In this document: positions 58,592-64,000 of the stretch, in pieces | Position numbering within the stretch: position 1 is the first letter of the stretch | Layout of the letters: every line of letters begins with the position of its first letter | Assembly (NCBI GenBank): GCA_040756655.1 | Contig: JBFLYN010000014.1 | Location: forward strand, 1-64,000 | Direction of reading: 5' to 3' | Origin: JBFLYN01 sp040756655 | GTDB taxonomy: Bacteria > Bacillota > Sulfobacillia > UBA8153 | Length of the DNA: 64,000 bases | Notes under the pieces: generated by a model | What the model saw: only the letters and a program-made list of their open reading frames with translations | Told to the model about the DNA's origin: nothing | The model's database searches: none | Position numbers and translations under genes: made by a program

Positions 58592-59823
58592 GGGTATCTC
58601 CTAACCGCCAGCGAGACGTTCTGTCCCCCAAAGCCGAAGGAATTGGACAAGGCAGCATGCACCTGGTGACGCCGGGCCACGTTGGGCACCGAGTCCAGGT
58701 CACATTCGGGATCGGGTTCCGTCTGGTTGATCGTGGGAGGGATGATCCCCTCGAGCATGGTCAAGACCGTGGCAATGAGTTCCACCGCACCGGCTGCCCC
58801 CAACAGGTGCCCGATCATGGACTTGGTAGACGAGACGGGAATGCCTGGAGCGTGCTGGCCAAACACCGTCTTGATGGCCATGGTTTCCACCCGGTCGTTG
58901 GCAGGCGTTGAAGTCCCGTGGGCATTGATGTACTGGATGTCCCCCGGGGATAGCCCGGCATCGTCCAGGGCGTCCTGCATGGCCCTGGCCGCGCCGTCGC
59001 CATCGGGTGATGGCGCGGTTATGTGGTAGGCATCGGCGGTGGTGCCGTAGCCGCACACCTCTCCTAGGATCCTGGCACCTCTTCCCAGGGCGTGCTCTTC
59101 GCTTTCTAGCACCAGCATACCGGCGCCTTCGCCCATGACGAAACCGTCGCGACCAGCGTCAAAGGGTCGCATGGCCCCGGCCGGGTCGTCGTTGCGCGTG
59201 GACATGGCCCTCATGGAGCAAAACCCAGCGAAGGCCAAGGGCACAAAAGGAGCCTCGCTCCCGCCCGCCAGCATGACGTCGGCAGATCCTCTCTGGATCA
59301 TCTTGAAAGCATCTCCAACGGCATTGGCCGCCGAGGCACACGCCGTGACCACCGTTACGTTGGGACCCCGTAACCCCGCATGCATGGCGATGGTGGCCGC
59401 TGCCATGTTGGCGATCATGGTGGGGATGAAAAAGGGGCTCACCCGGTCTGGACCACGCTGCAGCAGCACCTGGTACTGGTCACAGAGAGTCTCGATGCCT
59501 CCAATGCCGGTGCCAAAAAGCACTCCGGCCCGGTCCGGCTTGACCTTGCCGTTGAGCCCGGCATGCTCCAACGCCATGAGTGACGCGGCAAGGCCGAATT
59601 GGGTGAAGCGATCGGAGCGACGGGCCAGCTTCTTGTCCATGTACTGCTCGGGAGAAAAATCGTTAATCTCTGCGCCGATGCGAGTAGTATAACCCGTTGT
59701 GTCAAACCTCGTAATGTGTCCGATACCACTTGTGCCCGCCAAAAGGTTTCCCCAGAACGTCTCCAGGTCCTGTCCCAGGGGCGAGACCAGGCCCATCCCT
59801 GTAATAACCACCCGTTTATGCAA
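58585..59823 (-). CDS. fabF: 3-oxoacyl-ACP synthase II
   Basis: 412-residue condensing enzyme KAS II. N-terminal RVVITGMGLVSPLGQDLETF; Cys in VVTACASAANAVGDAFKMIQ; His in NAHGTSTPANDRVE and SMIGHLLGAAGAVE; C-terminal SNSFGFGGQNVSLAV. Elongates acyl-ACP. TTG at 59823. A strong hairpin separates it from acpP 150 bp upstream. Confidence 0.97.
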   Translation of the reverse strand: MHKRVVITGMGLVSPLGQDLETFWGNLLAGTSGIGHITRFDTTGYTTRIGAEINDFSPEQYMDKKLARRSDRFTQFGLAASLMALEHAGLNGKVKPDRAGVLFGTGIGGIETLCDQYQVLLQRGPDRVSPFFIPTMIANMAAATIAMHAGLRGPNVTVVTACASAANAVGDAFKMIQRGSADVMLAGGSEAPFVPLAFAGFCSMRAMSTRNDDPAGAMRPFDAGRDGFVMGEGAGMLVLESEEHALGRGARILGEVCGYGTTADAYHITAPSPDGDGAARAMQDALDDAGLSPGDIQYINAHGTSTPANDRVETMAIKTVFGQHAPGIPVSSTKSMIGHLLGAAGAVELIATVLTMLEGIIPPTINQTEPDPECDLDSVPNVARRHQVHAALSNSFGFGGQNVSLAVRRYPC

Positions 59824-59925
59824 TGTCCACGGCGCCTCTCGCCCGGGCGGAAAGCCGCCGTCCCTCCCCTCGCTAAGCTCTCACCGGGGTGCCCCGGCCG
59901 TGCCCGGTTTGGATGCCCAAATGCC

Positions 59926-59957
59926 CGAAAGTCCCGCACACACATGGGTGCGGGACT
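59926..59957 (-). terminator. Strong hairpin between acpP and fabF (partial terminator)
   Basis: Minus strand: AGTCCCGCAC and GTGCGGGACT are exact complements around an eight-base loop, followed by only TTTC. The perfect ten-pair stem with a short T-run suggests partial termination or 3'-end protection, which would let acpP be made in excess of fabF. Confidence 0.6.
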
Positions 59958-59974
59958 CTCTGGCGCCGGGCAAG

Positions 59975-60214
59975 CTACATGTTCTCCTTGATGTATTCAA
60001 CGGCATGACCCACAGTCGTGATCTTCTCGACGTCTTCGTCGGGAATGGCAATGCCGAATTCCTCTTCGAGGGCCATGATCAGCTCCACGATCTCCAGCGA
60101 ATCGGCACCGAGGTCGTCGATGAACGAAGCTTCTAGGGTCACTTCATCATCCTCAACGCCCAGCTGGTCTACGATAATTTCCTTGATCTTTTCGAAAATC
60201 CCTTCGCCGGCCAC
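59975..60214 (-). CDS. acpP: Acyl carrier protein
   Basis: 79-residue acidic ACP. Phosphopantetheine site Ser39 in DDLGADSLEIVELIMALEEE; IFEKIKEIIVDQLGVEDDEV at the N-terminus. GTG at 60214 with GAGGAGGT; the open frame upstream overlaps fabG and is not ACP-like. Carries growing acyl chains for FabD, FabH, FabG and FabF, all adjacent. Confidence 0.97.
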   Translation of the reverse strand: MAGEGIFEKIKEIIVDQLGVEDDEVTLEASFIDDLGADSLEIVELIMALEEEFGIAIPDEDVEKITTVGHAVEYIKENM

Positions 60215-60240
60215 ATGTTCACCTCCTCGATTTCCCTGGA

Positions 60241-60984
60241 TCATGCTAGCATACCTCCGTCGATTACCAGTACCTGACCGGTTATGTAGCCGGCGTTCTC
60301 AGACGCCAGGAACAACACGGTCGCCGCCACCTCCTGGGGCGTGCCCGCACGTCCCAAGGGTATGCGCTCCAGCAAAGCTTGCCGGGCCTCGGGGCGAAGG
60401 TCTTCAGTCATGTCGGTGGCAATGAGGCCGGGAGCCACCACGTTCACGGTGATGCCCCGAGGGGCTAATTCCTTGGCCACAGCCCTGGTAAAACCGATGA
60501 CCCCCGCCTTAGCCGCGCAATAGTTGCTCTGGCCCGGGTTGCCAGTAAGACCGGAAACTGAGCTGATGTTGATGATCCTTCCCCATCTTTGCTTGAGCAT
60601 GACCTTGGCCGCCGCCCGGGTACAGCTGAATACCCCGTACAGGTTGGTGTCCATGACTTCCTGCCACCGGTCATCGCTCATGCGCAACAGCAGCCCATCT
60701 CGGGTGACTCCGGCGTTGTTGACCAGAATGTCCAGGCTCCCAAAATGCCTGACGCACCGTTCCACCAGTTCAGCGGCGGAGGCCGGTTCAGCCACATCGG
60801 CTGCAATGGCCAGCCCTTGCCCCCCGGCCGCGGTAATCTGGTCCACCACGGCCCGCGCCTCCTCATGACGCTGGCGGTAGTTTACGGCTACCCTGGCTCC
60901 CTGTTCGGCCAGGGCCACCGCCACCGCTCGTCCAATGCCGCGATTGCCGCCGGTAACCAGTGCCACCCGATTTTCCAGTAACAT
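60241..60984 (-). CDS. fabG: 3-oxoacyl-ACP reductase
   Basis: 247-residue short-chain dehydrogenase. NADPH motif VALVTGGNRGIGRAVAVALA, NNAGVTRDGLLLRM, catalytic Ser in INISSVSGLTGNPGQSNYCA with YCAAKAG (Tyr-x-x-x-Lys), and C-terminal ITGQVLVIDGGM. ATG at 60984 with AGGAGG, one base after the fabD stop. Confidence 0.97.
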   Translation of the reverse strand: MLLENRVALVTGGNRGIGRAVAVALAEQGARVAVNYRQRHEEARAVVDQITAAGGQGLAIAADVAEPASAAELVERCVRHFGSLDILVNNAGVTRDGLLLRMSDDRWQEVMDTNLYGVFSCTRAAAKVMLKQRWGRIINISSVSGLTGNPGQSNYCAAKAGVIGFTRAVAKELAPRGITVNVVAPGLIATDMTEDLRPEARQALLERIPLGRAGTPQEVAATVLFLASENAGYITGQVLVIDGGMLA

Positions 60985-60985
60985 C

Positions 60986-61921
60986 TTAGCAAACCTCCTG
61001 CACGAGATCAAGCAACTTGTTAAGGGATGAATTGTCCTCTACCTGCAGTGTTTCGACTTCGGGAGCAATGCGCCTGACAAACCCCGACAGCACCTTCCCT
61101 GGCCCCACTTCCACTATTCTCGAGCAACCCTCATCCACCATGCACCTTACACTCTGCTCCCACTGGACCGGAGAGCTCACCTGGGCCACGAGTGCTTTTC
61201 GGATCTGCTCCGGCGTGCGCACCAGCCCGGCGCTGACGTTGGCCACCACCGGGAGCCGGGGCTCGTGCAAGACCAGCTGCTCCAGCTCCACTCCTAAGCG
61301 CACCCCGGCCGGGCGCATGAGCCGGCAGTGAAACGGTGCGCTGACTTCCAGCATAACGGCGCGCTTGGCACCCGCCTCCCTGGCCAGATCCACACACCAC
61401 CGGACTGCCTCTACTTCGCCGGATATCACCAGCTGGCCCGGGCAGTTGTAGTTTGCAGGCTCAACGACGCCCCGGGCGGAGGCGCGCCGGCAGATCTCCT
61501 CCACTTCCGCCGCCTCCAGGCCCAGGACGGCCGCCATGGCGCCCACTCCCTCGGGCACCGCCTCCTGCATGTACCGGCCGCGCTTTTCCACCAGTGCCAC
61601 GGCATCACGAAACCCCAGGGCCTCCGCGGCCACCAGCGCCGAATACTCCCCCAGGCTGAGGCCGGCCACCACCCGGGGCGATATCCCGCACTCCTCCAGC
61701 ACCCGCAGCGCGGCCACACTGGCGGTCAAAAGCGCGGGCTGGGTCCGCTCGGTCCGGCGCAGTTCGCCGGCAGGACCCTCGAAACACAACCTGGCCATGT
61801 CATACCCCAGTGTATCCGAAGCTTCTTCGAACACCCTCCGGGCGACCGGCCGAGTGCGGTACAGGTCCTCACCCATGCCAACGTACTGGGCTCCCTGGCC
61901 GGGGAATACGAAACCTAGCAT
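60986..61921 (-). CDS. fabD: Malonyl-CoA:ACP transacylase
   Basis: 311-residue acyltransferase that loads malonyl on ACP. FVFPGQGAQYVGMGEDLY, active Ser in AGLSLGEYSALVAAEAL, Arg in VALVEKRGRYMQEAVP and His in SAPFHCRLMRPAG. ATG at 61921 with GGGAGG, ten bases after the degV-type gene. Confidence 0.97.
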   Translation of the reverse strand: MLGFVFPGQGAQYVGMGEDLYRTRPVARRVFEEASDTLGYDMARLCFEGPAGELRRTERTQPALLTASVAALRVLEECGISPRVVAGLSLGEYSALVAAEALGFRDAVALVEKRGRYMQEAVPEGVGAMAAVLGLEAAEVEEICRRASARGVVEPANYNCPGQLVISGEVEAVRWCVDLAREAGAKRAVMLEVSAPFHCRLMRPAGVRLGVELEQLVLHEPRLPVVANVSAGLVRTPEQIRKALVAQVSSPVQWEQSVRCMVDEGCSRIVEVGPGKVLSGFVRRIAPEVETLQVEDNSSLNKLLDLVQEVC

Positions 61922-61930
61922 GCTGCCTCC

Positions 61931-62776
61931 CTAGACGGCGTAGAAGGCTATCCCGACGGTTCCCGGGCCCACGTGAGTGCCGATGATCGCACCCAGCAAC
62001 CCGATCAGGCCTTCCTCCACCTGGTACACGCCCCGGACCCGGTCCATGACCTCGTTGGCGGCCTCCGGTGCGTTGGCGTGCATCACGGCGCACCGGATGC
62101 TGGAACCGGCCAGCACTCTCTCTTGCATGATCTCAAGAAGGCGCGGGATGACCTTACCCTTCCCCCGCACCCGGTCCAGGGCAGTCACTGCTCCCTCCTT
62201 GTCCAGGCCCAGCACGGGCTTCATGTTCAGCAGCGTTCCCAGAAGATGCTGGGCTGCTCCGATACGGCCGTTCCGTTTGAGGTATTCCAGGGTGTCCACG
62301 GTGAAGACCACGTGCAACCGCGCGCTCACGCCCTCCAGGTCGGCGAGGATGGCTTCCTTGGACGCTCCCTCCCCTACCAGCTGGGCCGCCCGCAAGGCCA
62401 TGATCCCGTAGCCCAGCGATGCGGACTTGGAGTCAACCACCTCAACATCCAGGTCGGGAAGCATGGACTTGGCCAGGACGGCCGACTGGTACGTACCGCT
62501 GAGCTTGGAAGAAAGGTGGATGGAGATGATGGAATCACCGGCCGCACCCACCCGCTGGTAGCAATCGACAAAATCCGTCGGCGAAGGCTGGGAAGTGCGC
62601 GGGTGGTGCTGGGCACTGGGGAGCTTGACGTAGAACTCGCTGGCTCCCATCTCCACTGCGTCCTTGTATTCTTCGTCTCCAAAATGCACCGTCAGCGGGA
62701 CCATGGCAATGCCCGTCTTGCCGAGAAGATCCAAGGGCAGGTCCGAAGCACTGTCCGTAACGATCTTTACACCCAC
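61931..62776 (-). CDS. DegV-family (FakB-like) fatty-acid-binding protein
   Basis: 281-residue DegV protein. KIVTDSASDLPLDLLGKTGI, VPLTVHFGDEEYKDAVEM, IHLSSKLSGTYQSAVLAKSM, VVDSKSASLGYGIM and FTVDTLEYLKRNGRIGAAQH are standard. DegV/FakB proteins hold a fatty acid for FakA kinase. The GTG at 62774-62776 is taken because AGGAGG is about ten bases upstream; the in-frame TTG at 62785 is too close. It sits inside the fab operon between fabH and fabD, which suggests a link of exogenous or turned-over fatty acids to synthesis. No fakA is in view. Confidence 0.93.
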   Translation of the reverse strand: MGVKIVTDSASDLPLDLLGKTGIAMVPLTVHFGDEEYKDAVEMGASEFYVKLPSAQHHPRTSQPSPTDFVDCYQRVGAAGDSIISIHLSSKLSGTYQSAVLAKSMLPDLDVEVVDSKSASLGYGIMALRAAQLVGEGASKEAILADLEGVSARLHVVFTVDTLEYLKRNGRIGAAQHLLGTLLNMKPVLGLDKEGAVTALDRVRGKGKVIPRLLEIMQERVLAGSSIRCAVMHANAPEAANEVMDRVRGVYQVEEGLIGLLGAIIGTHVGPGTVGIAFYAV

Positions 62777-62801
62777 TGGCGCCAAACCTCCTCATTGTGA
62801 A

Positions 62802-63788
62802 TTACCATCGTAACACCGCCGATCCCCAGGTCAACCCTCCTCCGAAAGCCACCAGCACCACGATGTCGTTCTCCTTGATCCGTCCCCCCTTCACTCCTTC
62901 AACCAACGCCACCGGGATGGAGGCCGCCGACATGTTCCCGTAGCTATCCAGGTTGATCACCACCCGATCCATGCCCAGCCCGAATCGCTCGGCAGCCGAC
63001 TCGATGATCCTCATGTTGGCCTGGTGAGGCACGAGCACATTTATGTCGGCCGGGCTTAAGCCTGCCTTTTTTAACCCGGCAAAGATGGCTGCTCCCATCG
63101 TGCGCACTGCGAACTTGAACACCTGGTTTCCGTTCATGAACACGTAATGTAGTCCCTGGTCCACGGTGTCATGAGACGCGGGCAACCGGGAACCGCCCGC
63201 CGGCTGTTTCAGCACGTCGGCTCCATTCCCGTCGGCCCCCAGGTAGGTGGAAAGGAGGGTGCGACGCCCGTTGGCCGGTCCCAGCACCACCGCGCCCGCC
63301 CCATCGCCCAGGAGCACGCAGGTGCCGCGGTCTTTCCAGTTCACTACCCTCGATAGCACCTCGGCGCCGATGACCAGCACCCGGTGGTAGGTCCCGGTGG
63401 CCACGAACTGGGCTCCTACGGTCAAGGCATACACAAAGCCCGAACATGCCGCCTCCAGGTCGAAGGCAGCCGCCCGGATAGCTCCCAGGTTCCTCTGGAC
63501 CAGGCAGGCCGTGGCCGGAAAGGCCATGTCCGGCACCACGGTGGCCACGATGATCAAGTCCAGCTCCTGTGGTTTTACCCCGGCGTCGGCCAGAGCCTCC
63601 CAGGCCGCCGCCGTAGCCAGATCCGACGTGGCCTCCTCGGGCGCGGCGATGCGGCGCTCCCGGATCCCGGTGCGAGTTACGATCCACTCATCGCTGGTGT
63701 CGACCATCTTCTCAAGGTCGGCGTTGGTGAGGCGGCGCTCGGGCACGGACATGCCCAGGCCCCATATGGAAACGTTATTGATAGCCAT
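62802..63788 (-). CDS. fabH: 3-oxoacyl-ACP synthase III
   Basis: 328-residue KAS III that starts fatty-acid synthesis from acyl-CoA and malonyl-ACP. SDEWIVTRTGIRERRIA, Cys in FDLEAACSGFVYALTVGAQF, His in VLVPHQANMRIIESAAERFG and Asn in NLDSYGNMSAASIPVAL. ATG at 63788, weak ribosome binding site, 22 bp after the plsX stop. Confidence 0.97.
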   Translation of the reverse strand: MAINNVSIWGLGMSVPERRLTNADLEKMVDTSDEWIVTRTGIRERRIAAPEEATSDLATAAAWEALADAGVKPQELDLIIVATVVPDMAFPATACLVQRNLGAIRAAAFDLEAACSGFVYALTVGAQFVATGTYHRVLVIGAEVLSRVVNWKDRGTCVLLGDGAGAVVLGPANGRRTLLSTYLGADGNGADVLKQPAGGSRLPASHDTVDQGLHYVFMNGNQVFKFAVRTMGAAIFAGLKKAGLSPADINVLVPHQANMRIIESAAERFGLGMDRVVINLDSYGNMSAASIPVALVEGVKGGRIKENDIVVLVAFGGGLTWGSAVLRW

Positions 63789-63810
63789 GGACCGATCTAC
63801 CCACCCCAGG

Positions 63811-64000
63811 TCAGGATTCCACCAGGGCCTCGAGGGCCCCCTTCATGGCGGTGATCGCCCCGGTACGGACGAACTTGACAGCGTAGGCAATGCCATTGGC
63901 CAGCGCCCTGGCGTTGGAGGACCCGTGGCACTTGATGCATGGACTGGCCAAGCCCAAAAGCGGGACTCCCCCATACTCGGCATAGTCCAGTTTGGCCTTG
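63811..64000 (-). CDS. plsX: Phosphate acyltransferase PlsX, C-terminal fragment (cut by window edge)
   Basis: 62 residues of the C-terminus are visible before the window ends: KLDYAEYGGVPLLGLASPCI, CHGSSNARALANGIAYAV and a final ALEALVES. The DY-x-EYGG-PLLG and CHGSSNA motifs are typical of PlsX, which makes acyl-phosphate for phospholipid synthesis. It heads the fab operon as in Bacillus. The start lies beyond 64000. Confidence 0.92.
   Translation of the reverse strand, partial: KAKLDYAEYGGVPLLGLASPCIKCHGSSNARALANGIAYAVKFVRTGAITAMKGALEALVES

Noticed and set aside
1..64000. CRISPR arrays, insertion sequences, tRNA or rRNA genes.
   Set aside because: I looked for regular short repeats, transposase motifs and tRNA T-loop sequences on both strands and saw none I could support.

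Overview
This window reads as chromosome of a high-GC, flagellated, endospore-forming, probably anaerobic member of the Firmicutes (Bacillota), most like the Clostridia of the Peptococcaceae / Moorella / Desulfotomaculum type. The evidence is the gene order, which is almost collinear with the Bacillus subtilis plsX-fab-rnc-smc-ftsY-ylxM-ffh-rpsP-trmD-rplS-rbgA-rnhB-dprA-topA-xerC-hslVU-codY-flgB...sigD block, together with CodY, SPOCS-domain (DUF3794) sporulation-type proteins, a ferredoxin-fused electron-transfer flavoprotein, BshC, strong AGGAGG-type ribosome binding sites and very frequent TTG and GTG starts. The species cannot be named from the sequence alone. All intact genes except one lie on the minus strand, so the biology reads from right to left.

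Right to left: 64000-57850 is a fatty-acid synthesis operon (plsX fragment, fabH, a DegV/FakB-like lipid-binding gene, fabD, fabG, acpP, fabF) running into rnc. At 57317-57913 a lone plus-strand HTH regulator with an apparently dead S24/LexA-like domain splits the usual rnc-smc junction. From 57097 to 52621 are smc and ftsY. After a 480-bp stretch without genes, a strong sigma-A promoter starts the translation/secretion operon ylxM-ffh-rpsP-KH protein-ylqD-rimM-trmD-rplS-lepB-rbgA-rnhB (52070-45502).

45386-37977 is an insertion relative to the Bacillus order: a compact signalling operon (canonical receiver, degenerate receiver with Glu in place of the phosphoacceptor Asp, KaiC-like double ATPase, GAF/PAS histidine kinase) continuous with bshC, then etfBA. 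The core order resumes with dprA, topA (each with a good sigma-A promoter), xerC, hslV, hslU and codY. trmFO, usual between topA and xerC, is absent. Between codY and flgB lie a decayed CAP-domain exported protein and three SPOCS-domain proteins.

24765-973 is one very long flagellar transcription unit. Its leader carries a cyclic-di-GMP-I riboswitch and an intrinsic terminator ahead of flgB, then flgBC-fliEFGHIJK-flgD-(flagellar operon protein)-flgE-motAB-fliLMYOPQR-flhBAFG-PilZ protein-sigma factor-DUF342 protein-small hydrophilic protein. Overlapping start and stop codons are common, so translation is probably coupled. No che genes are present here, unlike in Bacillus. c-di-GMP appears to act twice, at the leader RNA and through the PilZ protein. 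The left end (1-972) holds a frameshifted oxidoreductase pseudogene on the plus strand and a stretch with no recognisable gene.
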